A stretch of DNA of 64,000 nt, taken from Catenovulum agarivorans DS-2 (GTDB lineage Bacteria > Pseudomonadota > Gammaproteobacteria > Enterobacterales > Alteromonadaceae). Numbering within the stretch: the first letter of the stretch is position 1; the number at the start of each line of letters is the position of its first letter. The notes under the pieces were generated by a model. That model saw nothing but the letters and a program-made list of their open reading frames with translations, was not told the DNA's origin and made no database searches. The stretch lies in assembly GCF_000568405.1 (NCBI RefSeq), contig NZ_ARZY01000002.1, forward strand, positions 62,001 through 126,000. Direction: 5' to 3'. The position numbers and the translations under genes are program-made. This document shows, piece after piece, positions 54,192-64,000 of this stretch.

Positions 54192-55150
54192 GAATTTTTC
54201 CCTAAAGCCAAATCGAGAACGGATTGTTGCTGATATTCTTTAGCAAGTTGTTGGCGCACCTCTGGGTTGTGAGCGATATATTCGATAACACTCCAGATAT
54301 TCCAACAACGTGATAGCTGCCAATCAGGCTCATTAATCTGACAGTTGGGCAGTCGATAATGGAACGTTGGTCGCGCGTTTATTTTTTCTTTGGGCAGTTT
54401 GCTATTGATTGGCTCGGCATCAATATGTTTAAACAGTGGCAGTAAATCGAGTGCTCTGTTTCGGCTTGGATTAAATTTTAAATAATCATCAACCAATACT
54501 TGATAAGAAACATCCTCTGCATAATTTAAAACATGTTCAATGTAGCTTTTACTGTATTTTTCAATATAAGGCATAACCCTGCGGGTTAAATCAACTTGGT
54601 GTTTTTTTATCAGCCAGTCTTGTGCAATACAATAGGCCTGAAGATACGCCAAGATAGTTGTTGCAGATAAATCCGGTAGTTCTGGGTTTATATGTACCCC
54701 AAAAGCATAAATAGCAGACTCGTGCGTACCACTTGCACCCAACTGTCTTAATGCATCAATCATTTTATCTAGCTCTGCTAGCTGGCTAATTTTAATTGGC
54801 GGACAAACCACCTCTGCGGGAACAACATTAGCTGACAATTCGGTTATCCATTGTTGTATCTTTTCGTTGGCACTATCTAGTTCTGTTTTTACATCAGCTG
54901 ATTGTTCGGCACGCTGTTTCGCCTTTATTTGAGCGTAGCGCCAATCTAGTTCAACAGTAAATTCGCCTAAATGGTCTACAGCTATTTTGTAATCTGTGTC
55001 GGTAACATATTCTGTTTGGCTGTCAAAAACTGCTGCGATTGTATCGGCAACTTCAGGAATGGTCACACTTGCAAACTCGAGTTCAAAACCGACTCTGCGT
55101 TCACCGTCATCAGTGTGCGTTTTTGTAGGTACTAAATACGAATGACTCAT
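54143..55150 (-). CDS. Amidoligase_2-family carboxylate-amine ligase
   Basis: A 335-aa protein with the amidoligase_2 signature: RRVGFELEFASVTI (metal-binding Glu pair, about residues 18-31), TVELDWRYA, CPPIKISQLAELDKMIDALR, and YAFGVHINPELPDLSA. These glutamine-synthetase-fold enzymes form amide bonds on small molecules or peptides with ATP. It shares a 4-bp ATGA overlap with the upstream membrane-protein gene and 49 bp with the amidotransferase gene downstream. Its product is unknown. Confidence 0.85.
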   Translation of the reverse strand: MSHSYLVPTKTHTDDGERRVGFELEFASVTIPEVADTIAAVFDSQTEYVTDTDYKIAVDHLGEFTVELDWRYAQIKAKQRAEQSADVKTELDSANEKIQQWITELSANVVPAEVVCPPIKISQLAELDKMIDALRQLGASGTHESAIYAFGVHINPELPDLSATTILAYLQAYCIAQDWLIKKHQVDLTRRVMPYIEKYSKSYIEHVLNYAEDVSYQVLVDDYLKFNPSRNRALDLLPLFKHIDAEPINSKLPKEKINARPTFHYRLPNCQINEPDWQLSRCWNIWSVIEYIAHNPEVRQQLAKEYQQQSVLDLALGKNSWFAQLDQIHQDLLSA

Positions 55151-56259
55151 TTATTGTGTCCCTCCATAATTTGGTTGACTGAATGCCACTCAAGGGTTTT
55201 GGCGGTCACCGACAATATAGTTAACATAGGGACCGCAACTATAGCGCCAGCAATGCCCCATAACCACGCCCAAAAGAGTACTGAAGCAAATACGATGATA
55301 GGATTTATACGTAAACGAATGCCATGTATGTATGGGTCTATCAGCATCCCAGTGATATTAGTTAGCAGTAAAAATGCACCAACCGGCATCAGCGCAGGTA
55401 CAATGGATTGCATTTGACTAACACCAATAACAAACATAAGTCCGCAAATGACTGCTACACCAATGTAGGGTATAAAACGTAAAAACGTTACGAGTACTAA
55501 CCAAACCCATGGCATAGGTAAATCAAAATACCAAACAATTAAGCTGGTTAATAAACCACACAGCATATTTATCACCAACACAGTTGCGAGGTAGCGGCCA
55601 ACCTCTACACGCAAGGTTCTAAACAACTTAATTGCGCGTCGTCTGTTAGTGCGATTATTCGAAAGTTTAGTGATGTTGTGCAGTAGTTCGCCACCATTGT
55701 TGAGCAGGAATAATGTTAGGGTGAGCACGATGACCAGAATGCCAAAACTTGTTTGCAAACCATTAAATATTTGGTCAACCCAATTTGATTGATTATCGAT
55801 CACTATGCTGGTTTCGGCAGAGTTTTCAACAATACCTGACACCATTTCGTCTACTTTTTCTGACGTTTCTTGGAGTTTATCTATGGTGGATTGAATTTGT
55901 TTATCAGCGTGCAGTGCGGCTTCTATTTTTTCGGGAGCTGTTTGCATCCATTTAGCAAACGCAGGAATGGTCACCCAAACACTTGAAAACATTGCAAGTG
56001 CGGTTAACAGCGTCATGGTTAAACTGCTTAAAAACTTGGGTACACCTAGGTTACACAACCACTTTACCGTTGGGGATAGTAACAAAGCTAATAAACTTGA
56101 TAAGACAAGTGGCAAAAATAAATCTCTAGCCAAAGCTAGTGCGCTGACTAATGTGAATACAAATAGGTAAGGGATTAAATACTTGTTCCGCTGTAAAATA
56201 ACCTTCTCCTTGCTTGATGGCTTTGGGCATAGGTTATTATATACGTGGGGATGACCCAA
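55147..56259 (-). CDS. AI-2E-family (PerM-like) membrane transporter
   Basis: A 370-aa reading with about eight transmembrane helices; family marks are LVLSSLLALLLSPTVKWL, LTLFLLNNGGELL, the long amphipathic stretch around residues 95-150, and WLWGIAGAIVAVPMLTIL at the end. Relatives export autoinducer-2 or act in Na+/H+ exchange. The start is unclear: no ATG fits. The TTG at 56259 is poorly placed, while an ATT at 56199 (residue 21, giving ILQRNKYL) has a perfect AAGGAG six bases upstream. First gene of an overlapping run with the amidoligase pair. Confidence 0.85.
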   Translation of the reverse strand: MGHPHVYNNLCPKPSSKEKVILQRNKYLIPYLFVFTLVSALALARDLFLPLVLSSLLALLLSPTVKWLCNLGVPKFLSSLTMTLLTALAMFSSVWVTIPAFAKWMQTAPEKIEAALHADKQIQSTIDKLQETSEKVDEMVSGIVENSAETSIVIDNQSNWVDQIFNGLQTSFGILVIVLTLTLFLLNNGGELLHNITKLSNNRTNRRRAIKLFRTLRVEVGRYLATVLVINMLCGLLTSLIVWYFDLPMPWVWLVLVTFLRFIPYIGVAVICGLMFVIGVSQMQSIVPALMPVGAFLLLTNITGMLIDPYIHGIRLRINPIIVFASVLFWAWLWGIAGAIVAVPMLTILSVTAKTLEWHSVNQIMEGHNK

Positions 56260-56283
56260 AACGGATCAACCCCTTAGAAAAAA

Positions 56284-57732
56284 TTAGTTTTTGGGTGGTG
56301 TATAGCGACGAACTTGTAAGACGATTCCCATGTGGGGGTGGTCGAAGTAGTGTATTTCAGTTGAACGAATGCGCTTGTTTTGTTTGAAATGATAGGGATA
56401 TAAAAAGGTGTCAGCTCTATCCATGCCTGCAGGGTTATCAGTCGCTTTGATCGCATCGTTGGCTAACACTAGTTCTGGGTGTGGTCCAACTTTACGGATA
56501 TTAAATTCGCTTTCAATAAACAAGTAGTGGCGCAAATAAATTTTAAATAAACCATCGAGCTGCCAAGTTTGTTTTGGCGTACCAGCCATTTGTTGTTGCT
56601 GTTGCCATTCAATTGCTTGTTTATCTTTTAACGCATTTTCGATAGACCAAGTATTAGACTCAACCTTATCTAACACCTGTTGAATGTTATTTAAGATAGA
56701 CTGATGGTTAAGTGATTGTTCAACCGATAAATTAAGTGATGGGTCATTTTGTTCAATCACTACAGGTTGAGTTTGATTGTGCTCAAGTGCTTGTTCTAGT
56801 TGCTCTTGAGGTAAGATGGGTTCACCATAATAATCGTATTCTTTGGAGTAATTGTTACCCGCGTATATTCGCCAAGGAATCTCTCGGCTTTCAGATCTTA
56901 CTGGTTGACGCCATGCCATATGCATTAAAGTTCGTATATCTTTGCGCCATCTAAACTTAGTTGCAACTTCGGTAAACGCCAAACTGTCAGAATCCAGCAA
57001 ATATGGTTGCGGCTGATGACCTGAATCTAGTTGGGTGACTCGGCTTGGCAGTTGAGAAATAAAGGTGCTGTAGTCAGCTTGGTCTAAAATCTCTTTGTCT
57101 GGGTTTAATACACTCGCACTAGGCTGCAAGCAATGCATTGGGTATAACCAGCTTGGCGAATCGGTTGGAAAGGTCAGTTGTTGAATATCAACAGGGCGCT
57201 CAATTATTAAAGCAAAAGTCGGCACGCTAGGCTGCTCTGTTTGCTCTATTGCTAATTCACCTTCAGCTGTGTCAGTGCCTGTTGTACTTTCTTCCGTTTG
57301 GTTTTGTGACGGTGTAAATACTGTGTCGTCAGAAAAACTAGCACCATTTTGTGAAATTCCAGCGTAATAATTAGCATTTTCGTTGGATGCAAACGACTCT
57401 GCTGGGCCTTGATAGTCAGCTGTTGCCGGTAGCTGCAATGCGGGCAGATAAGGTTTGGCATCAGCACATTCTGGCAATAACTGGCGGAGCTTTTGCGGGT
57501 CTGGCTGGAATACTGGGCTTATTAAATCACGCGCATTATTAACCAGAATCGGCTTGATTTGTGGTTGATATTCTTCGCTAATATTTTCGTCTGACGGGTT
57601 GTGGGCAAAAATTAATAATTCAATTTCAAACCAGCGGTCTTGCCCGAGCGCAGCTGGGACATTACACAGTAGACCAAAGCCAGCAAACATTAGGCTCAAA
57701 GGAAGATGTTTTAGTTTAGACTGCCTGTCCAT
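56284..57732 (-). CDS. csiV: CsiV-family cell-envelope protein
   Basis: A 482-aa exported protein with signal peptide (cleavage near ALGQ). Directly after it comes DRWFEIELLIFAHNP, the start motif of the CsiV family, described as periplasmic peptidoglycan-binding proteins affecting division and envelope stress. A Gln/Glu-rich middle (about residues 120-175) is of low complexity. The end (IRSTEIHYFDHPHMGIVLQV) is the conserved C-terminal strand set. It lies 9 bp behind mfd, in the arrangement common in Alteromonadales and Shewanella. AAGG precedes the ATG. Confidence 0.82.
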   Translation of the reverse strand: MDRQSKLKHLPLSLMFAGFGLLCNVPAALGQDRWFEIELLIFAHNPSDENISEEYQPQIKPILVNNARDLISPVFQPDPQKLRQLLPECADAKPYLPALQLPATADYQGPAESFASNENANYYAGISQNGASFSDDTVFTPSQNQTEESTTGTDTAEGELAIEQTEQPSVPTFALIIERPVDIQQLTFPTDSPSWLYPMHCLQPSASVLNPDKEILDQADYSTFISQLPSRVTQLDSGHQPQPYLLDSDSLAFTEVATKFRWRKDIRTLMHMAWRQPVRSESREIPWRIYAGNNYSKEYDYYGEPILPQEQLEQALEHNQTQPVVIEQNDPSLNLSVEQSLNHQSILNNIQQVLDKVESNTWSIENALKDKQAIEWQQQQQMAGTPKQTWQLDGLFKIYLRHYLFIESEFNIRKVGPHPELVLANDAIKATDNPAGMDRADTFLYPYHFKQNKRIRSTEIHYFDHPHMGIVLQVRRYTPPKN

Positions 57733-57740
57733 ATTTACGG

Positions 57741-60700
57741 TTAGCCTTTCGATTGTTGCGCAAATTCGTTTAACATAGATTCTACCAGCTTGATGCGGTC
57801 GCGGGTATCTTCAGTTTCAATATTAAACCTTAATTTCTCTGCACCTGACATAGAATACACTTTTGGTTGCGCTTGAATTAAACCAATAATAAAGGCGGGA
57901 CTTACTTGGGTATTTTGGCTAAATTCTAATAAGCCGCCTTTTGGCCCAACATCAATTTTCTTGATGCCTGCTTTGGCCGCCAGTAGTTTTAATTGGTTCA
58001 CTTTAATTAAGTTTTTCGCAGCATCTGGCAATAACCCAAAGCGGTCAATTAACTCAATTTGGAAGTCGTCTAATTCTTCATTGTTTTGGCAACCTGCTAG
58101 GCGTTTATATAACGACAATCGCATATTAACGTCGGTTATATAATCATCTGGTAACAAGGCTGGAATGCGCAGCTCGATTTCAGTTTGGTTTTGTAATACT
58201 GAATCAAGCGATGGTTCTTTGCCATCTTTAAGCGCTTGTACCGCTTGCTCTAACATCTCCATGTATAAAGAGAAGCCAATAGAAGTAATTTGCCCGCTTT
58301 GATCATCGCCCAACAATTCACCAGCACCACGAATTTCTAAATCGTGAGTTGCAAGGGCGAAACCAGCGCCTAAATCTTCTAGCTGCTCAATCGCTTCTAA
58401 ACGTTTAAGTGCGTCTTTGGTCATGCGTTTGACATGTGGGGTCATTAAATAGGCATAAGCTTGATGATGTGAACGACCAACACGGCCACGTAATTGGTGC
58501 AATTGCGCTAGGCCAAAGTTGTCTGCGCGGTCGATAATAATGGTGTTAGCACTTGGAATGTCGATACCAGTTTCGATAATTGTGGTACAGACCAACACGT
58601 TATACCTTTGGTGGTAAAAATCTGACATAACTTGTTCAAGTTCACGTTCACGCATTTGCCCATGTGCGACAATCACATTTGCTTCAGGCAATAATTCACG
58701 CACGTTTTGTGCGGTTTTTTCAATTGTTTCCACCGAGTTGTGTAAAAAGTACACCTGACCACCACGCATAATTTCACGTGAAATAGCCTCTTTAACCAAA
58801 TTATCATCTGACTGGCGAACAAAGGTTTTAACCGATAAACGTTTTTTCGGCGGCGTGGCGATAATAGATAAGTCACGCATGCCACTCATTGCCATATTGA
58901 GCGTGCGCGGTATTGGCGTGGCAGTCAGCGTTAGAATATCTACATCAGCGCGGCGCGATTTGATTAGTTCTTTTTGTTTAACACCGAATCTATGCTCTTC
59001 ATCAACAATCAATAAACCTAAGTCAGCAAATTGAACATCTTTGGATAACAACTTGTGCGTGCCGATAATAATGTCGACTTTACCGTCTTTTAATTGCGCT
59101 AACGCTTCATTTTGTTGTTTAGCACTTTTAAAGCGTGACAATACTTCAACTTGTACAGGCCAGTCGGCAAATCTGTCTTTAAAGTTTTCATAATGTTGCT
59201 GTGCCAGTAGGGTAGTTGGCACTAATACTGCAACCTGTTTGCCTTCGTTAACTGCGACAAACGCCGCACGCATGGCGACTTCAGTTTTACCAAAACCAAC
59301 ATCACCACAGACTAGTCTATCCATAGCAATAGGTTGTTGCATATCAGCTAGTACATTTTGAATGGCATCTAACTGATCTTGAGTTTCTTCAAATGGAAAG
59401 CCTGCTGAGAATTGGCGATATTGCTCTGCATCAATTTTAAATTCATAACCTGGTTTAGCATTGCGGCGCGCATATATATCTAACAGCTCTGCGGCAACGT
59501 CGCGGACTTTTTCTAACGCTTTACGTTTGGCTTTTTCCCAAGCGTCACTGCTGAGTTTATTCAATGGTGCGTGTTCAACATCACCACCTGTGTAACGCGC
59601 TAACATATGTAATGATGAGACAGGCACATAAAGTTTAGAGTCGGCATACTCTATGGTGACAAACTCGGTTGGTACACCTGCCGCATCAATAGTTTGCAAA
59701 CCCAAATAACGACCAACACCGTGATCTAAATGCACAACTGGCTGACCGACGGATAACTCGGCAAGGTTTTTTACAACCGAGTCTGTACTACCTGTTTGCC
59801 CACGTGCACTTGAGCGACGACGCCGTTGGCTGACTTTATTGCCGAGTAATTCGGACTCGGTAATAAATGCGATTTTTTTGCCATTGATTTCAGCTAAAAA
59901 ACTGTGCTCTAAGTCGGCTACCACAATACCTGCTTCCGCGGTATTTTTTAAGAAGTTACTGACCGACTGATAAGTAGTTGGTTTTATTTTATTTTGTTTG
60001 AGTAACTCTAATAAGGTTTCACGACGACCTTGCGATTCAACCACATATAAGGTGCGAGCTGCATTTTGGCTTAGGTATTGGTTTAGTTTTTCGTACGGTT
60101 TTGCCAGTTTTGCATCTACTGCAATATCGTCAATTGCTTCAATTAAAAAGTTAAAACGACCCGATTTTTCATCTAAATTTTGGCTGGTGAATTCAATGCG
60201 AGCAAATTGTTTTAAGCCAGAAAATAATTGGTCAACCGATAAAAATAGTTGTTTTGGCTCTAATAGTGGGCGCGATTTATCAAAGCGACGGTTTTCATAC
60301 CTTTTGTTAACTTCGTCGATAAAATGCGTTGCGGCACCTTGTATTTTGTCGGTAAATAAAATAGTCGTTTGTGCTGGCAAATGCTCAAACAAGCTACTAG
60401 TTTGCTCAAAAAATAGCGGTAAATAATACTCAATGCCTGCCGGCATGATTTTTTTACTGACTTGATAATAAATCGACTCTTTGTCTGTGCTTGGCTCAAA
60501 TTGCGCGCGCCAGTTTTGGCGGAATTTTTCTATACCTGCATCGTCAGTTGGAAACTCGTGCGCGGGTAACAAATCAACCGTTTTGATGGTATCGCCACTG
60601 CGCTGGGTTTCTGGGTCAAATATACGAATTGAGTCGACTTCATCATCAAAAAAGTCGATGCGATACGGCTGATTGCTGCCCATAGGGTAAAGGTCGAGCA

Positions 60701-61214
60701 ATGAACCGCGAATACTAAATTCGCCATGCTCCATAACTTGGTCAACCAAACGATAACCCGATTGCACTAATCGACCACGCATAGAGTCGATATCTAACTT
60801 ATCACCTTGGTTTAATATCAGGCTGTATTGACCAATAAAATCAACCGGCGCCATACGCATCATTAGCGTATTAATAGACACAATATAAACACCGCTGCGC
60901 TGCTGTAAATTATGCAAAGTGTGTAAACGCTGCGAAATAATGTCTTGATGCGGAGAAAAGGTGTCGTAGGCTAGGGTTTCCCAATCTGGGAAAAAGTGTG
61001 CGTTTTGTTTGTGTTCTTTTAATAGCGAATCAATTTCTGCATGCATTTTTAACGCAGACGCAGTGTCGGGCGTCACCACTAATACAGGCGATTTTTGTTG
61101 TTGGCTCAACTGGCTAATAGCAAACGCAGCACTGCTGCCTTTTAAATTGCCCCATTGAATATGGTCTGAACTATTTTTTGGTAATGCAGGTTTGGTAATT
61201 TGGCAGAAAGTCAT
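57741..61214 (-). CDS. mfd: Transcription-repair coupling factor Mfd
   Basis: A 1157-aa protein, full length for the family. Displaces stalled RNA polymerase and recruits UvrAB. Seen: UvrB-like N-terminal part (FFPDWETLAYDTFSPHQDII, RGSLLDLYPMG), the RNA-polymerase-interaction domain (VVHLDHGVGRYLGLQTI, LYVPVSSLHMLARYTG), the RecG-like helicase motor (Walker A MDRLVCGDVGFGKTEVAMRA, LLIVDEEHRFGVKQKE, TLTATPIPRTLNMAMSGMRD, TIIETGIDIPSANTIII, QLRGRVGRS) and the TRCF C-terminal domain (RIPALLPDDYI). No defects noted. Confidence 0.97.
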   Translation of the reverse strand: MTFCQITKPALPKNSSDHIQWGNLKGSSAAFAISQLSQQQKSPVLVVTPDTASALKMHAEIDSLLKEHKQNAHFFPDWETLAYDTFSPHQDIISQRLHTLHNLQQRSGVYIVSINTLMMRMAPVDFIGQYSLILNQGDKLDIDSMRGRLVQSGYRLVDQVMEHGEFSIRGSLLDLYPMGSNQPYRIDFFDDEVDSIRIFDPETQRSGDTIKTVDLLPAHEFPTDDAGIEKFRQNWRAQFEPSTDKESIYYQVSKKIMPAGIEYYLPLFFEQTSSLFEHLPAQTTILFTDKIQGAATHFIDEVNKRYENRRFDKSRPLLEPKQLFLSVDQLFSGLKQFARIEFTSQNLDEKSGRFNFLIEAIDDIAVDAKLAKPYEKLNQYLSQNAARTLYVVESQGRRETLLELLKQNKIKPTTYQSVSNFLKNTAEAGIVVADLEHSFLAEINGKKIAFITESELLGNKVSQRRRRSSARGQTGSTDSVVKNLAELSVGQPVVHLDHGVGRYLGLQTIDAAGVPTEFVTIEYADSKLYVPVSSLHMLARYTGGDVEHAPLNKLSSDAWEKAKRKALEKVRDVAAELLDIYARRNAKPGYEFKIDAEQYRQFSAGFPFEETQDQLDAIQNVLADMQQPIAMDRLVCGDVGFGKTEVAMRAAFVAVNEGKQVAVLVPTTLLAQQHYENFKDRFADWPVQVEVLSRFKSAKQQNEALAQLKDGKVDIIIGTHKLLSKDVQFADLGLLIVDEEHRFGVKQKELIKSRRADVDILTLTATPIPRTLNMAMSGMRDLSIIATPPKKRLSVKTFVRQSDDNLVKEAISREIMRGGQVYFLHNSVETIEKTAQNVRELLPEANVIVAHGQMRERELEQVMSDFYHQRYNVLVCTTIIETGIDIPSANTIIIDRADNFGLAQLHQLRGRVGRSHHQAYAYLMTPHVKRMTKDALKRLEAIEQLEDLGAGFALATHDLEIRGAGELLGDDQSGQITSIGFSLYMEMLEQAVQALKDGKEPSLDSVLQNQTEIELRIPALLPDDYITDVNMRLSLYKRLAGCQNNEELDDFQIELIDRFGLLPDAAKNLIKVNQLKLLAAKAGIKKIDVGPKGGLLEFSQNTQVSPAFIIGLIQAQPKVYSMSGAEKLRFNIETEDTRDRIKLVESMLNEFAQQSKG

Positions 61215-61348
61215 TCACTTGAACTAATCGTTTTAGGTTGCGGCAAGTTTAATCAAATATCAGGAAGAGGTGAAGGGGCAAAGGTGATTTGCTTTTAAGG
61301 TTTTAACAGTTCGGTAACTATAATTCCATTAACATATGATGTTTAATT

Positions 61349-61375
61349 ATGTAATATGTGTTAATTTTATTACAT
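61349..61375. promoter_or_regulatory. Inverted repeat before the lactonase-like gene
   Basis: ATGTAAT (61349-61355) and ATTACAT (61369-61375) form a perfect 7-bp inverted repeat with a 13-bp spacer, 25 bp before the ATG of the lipoprotein gene. A candidate operator; the regulator is unknown. Confidence 0.35.
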
Positions 61376-61399
61376 ATACACAATATTTAAGGAATTCTT

Positions 61400-62455
61400 A
61401 TGTTAAAAAACACAATTGCAGCGTTTATTGTACCAGCAGCTGCTGCATTAACTTTGTTAGGTTGTGGTGCAACATCGGAGGATATAGCACAAGTTAAGCC
61501 ATCCAATTTGCAGCCTGCTAAACTATTTGCACAGTTGCCAGATTCTTGTCCAACGCCAGATGCATTTGATATTGCGCCTGATGGCAGTTTAACTTTGTCG
61601 TGCGTGAATTACGCAAACAAACAACCAGGTATGTTGTTGAGTTTGTCTGCAACAGGCGAGGTTAGCGAAATTGGCTTAGTACCAGCAGGCAAGCGACCAG
61701 CTCGCCCTATGGGCATTGCCTATGCGCCAGACGGTTCATTATTTGTTGCCGATAATGCAGGCAAACATCAAGGTCGTTTAATTCGTTTAACTTTTAACCA
61801 GCAGGGCAAAATTGCGACGAGCGAAGTGGTTGCACAAGGTATGACCTCGCCAAATGGTGTGCGGTATCACAATGGTTTTGTCTACTTAACCCAGCTACAA
61901 CTACCAAAAGCAAAAACCAAACATTTAACCAGTGGGGTTTATCGCTTTAAAGAGACTGACCGCAACATCAATGTGGCAAGTGATGGTACATCTAAGCATC
62001 TTATTTATTCAACTCAAACTAAAAATCCAGATCGCCAATTTGGTATTGATGGGCTAGTTTTTGATAAAGCAGGTGCTTTGTATGTAGGCAATTTGGGTGA
62101 TGCGGTTATTCACAAATTAACATTAGATGCAAATGGCGTTGTGGTTGATGATCGAATATATGCCCAGCTCCCAAACTCTGTCGGCCCTGATGGTATTAAT
62201 ATTGATGCTGAGGGTAATTTATACCTCGCTGGTTTTTTACAAAATGAGATCTACAAAATTGATACCAATCAAAAAGTTACTTTGTTAGCTAAATATCCTG
62301 ATAACAATGGTGCAAACGGCGAGATAGATCAACCAGCTGATTTAATTGTTTATCAAGGAAAATTGGTTGTTTCCAATTTCGATTTAATGAAAGGCAAAGG
62401 TATTGTAAATTCAGGCCATGGTAAGCCGTATACAGTTTCGTATATTGAGCTTTGA
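61400..62455 (+). CDS. SMP-30/gluconolactonase-like beta-propeller lipoprotein
   Basis: A 351-aa protein with a lipoprotein signal (lipobox LLGC, Cys about residue 22). The mature part repeats propeller strands: RPMGIAYAPDGSLFVADNAG, SPNGVRYHNGFVYLTQL, GIDGLVFDKAGALYVGNLGD, GPDGINIDAEGNLYLAGFLQ. This pattern is seen in the SMP-30/gluconolactonase/LRE and NHL-type group, which hydrolyse sugar lactones or bind ligands. No clear catalytic set could be assigned. AAGGA precedes the ATG. It is a single-gene unit with its own terminator. Confidence 0.8.
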   Translation: MLKNTIAAFIVPAAAALTLLGCGATSEDIAQVKPSNLQPAKLFAQLPDSCPTPDAFDIAPDGSLTLSCVNYANKQPGMLLSLSATGEVSEIGLVPAGKRPARPMGIAYAPDGSLFVADNAGKHQGRLIRLTFNQQGKIATSEVVAQGMTSPNGVRYHNGFVYLTQLQLPKAKTKHLTSGVYRFKETDRNINVASDGTSKHLIYSTQTKNPDRQFGIDGLVFDKAGALYVGNLGDAVIHKLTLDANGVVVDDRIYAQLPNSVGPDGINIDAEGNLYLAGFLQNEIYKIDTNQKVTLLAKYPDNNGANGEIDQPADLIVYQGKLVVSNFDLMKGKGIVNSGHGKPYTVSYIEL

Positions 62456-62480
62456 TAGCTTTAATCTAAATTTTAACGCC

Positions 62481-62509
62481 TACAAACCCCGCTGCTAGTG
62501 GGGTTTGTA
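62481..62509 (+). terminator. Terminator after the lactonase-like gene
   Basis: TACAAACCCC (62481-62490) pairs perfectly with GGGGTTTGTA (62500-62509), loop 9 nt. Confidence 0.7.
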
Positions 62510-62513
62510 CTAT

Positions 62514-62548
62514 TGAATAAAAATTCATTACTGTAGAATAATTATCTT
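62514..62548. promoter_or_regulatory. Tandem ARG boxes (ArgR operator)
   Basis: TGAATAAAAATTCA (62514-62527) is a perfect match to the ARG box core TGAAT-N4-ATTCA. A weaker box, AGAATAATTATCTT, follows at 62535-62548, exactly 21 bp on, the spacing used by the ArgR hexamer. It lies about 210 bp before the aminotransferase gene. Confidence 0.75.
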
Positions 62549-62689
62549 TAACTTGTCGTTGTTATCTCGTATATTATTTCCAACGCTTCGCTTAATGCTG
62601 AGTAATGTCCAACAGTCGTTTTTTTGCCAGCTGTTCATTGTTACTAAAGCTGAGTTAACGGCAAACAAAATTTAATTATAATTCGATGA

Positions 62690-63976
<1,287 letters not shown>

Positions 63977-64000
63977 TTTTGGTTGCAACGCAAGTTTTTA

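Overview
The window looks like chromosomal DNA from a marine gammaproteobacterium of the Alteromonadales type (Catenovulum or Alteromonas-like is my best guess). I infer this from the housekeeping set (syd, long-form queF, ppnN, csiV next to mfd, trmB, dgt, an ArgR-controlled acetylornithine aminotransferase), the AT-rich coding style, and the large secreted polysaccharide-degrading enzymes. No rRNA, tRNA, CRISPR array or insertion sequence was recognised.

Layout. (1) 1-1.5 kb: a hipBA-type toxin/antitoxin pair, with hipA running off the left edge. (2) 1.5-34 kb: a large fructan/sucrose utilisation locus with six GH32 enzymes. Two very large multidomain GH32 proteins are divergently transcribed (1550 and 1600 aa). 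One canonical exo-fructanase (685 aa) carries a binding module inserted in its catalytic part. Three GH32 proteins (948, 1093, 1095 aa) carry two or three N-terminal modules with a strictly kept Cys-Cys motif. The locus also has a LacI-family regulator, a decayed sucrose phosphorylase, a periplasmic sugar-binding protein fused by operon to a chemoreceptor, a second binding-protein-like gene, an orphan MalK-type ATPase and an MFS sugar porter. A palindrome with core ACAACGTTGT lies before almost every transcription unit of this block and is almost absent elsewhere, so the block reads as one regulon of the local LacI protein. (3) Inside this block, at 18.1-18.6 kb, sits a small unrelated-looking unit: a 56-aa peptide gene with a textbook double-glycine secretion leader (previously easy to miss because of its size), a 60-aa membrane peptide behind it, and a strong terminator. 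(4) 34-64 kb: ordinary housekeeping and accessory genes, including two separate pairs of a carboxylate-amine ligase with a hydrolase/amidotransferase partner, a three-gene overlapping dGTPase operon, two diguanylate cyclases with inhibitory-site motifs, a CPA2 antiporter, csiV-mfd, and an aminotransferase behind tandem ArgR boxes.

How the genes work together. Secreted or lipid-anchored GH32 enzymes would bind fructan (inulin/levan) through their modules and release fructose or short fructo-oligosaccharides; the MFS porter would import them; the binding protein plus chemoreceptor would steer the cell to the sugar; the LacI protein would hold the set silent without sugar. No TonB-dependent receptor or SusCD pair is present, so digestion appears to be completed outside or at the cell surface. 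Loss of sucrose phosphorylase suggests the locus has shifted from sucrose phosphorolysis to hydrolysis. Functions come from motif recognition by eye; no database search was run.
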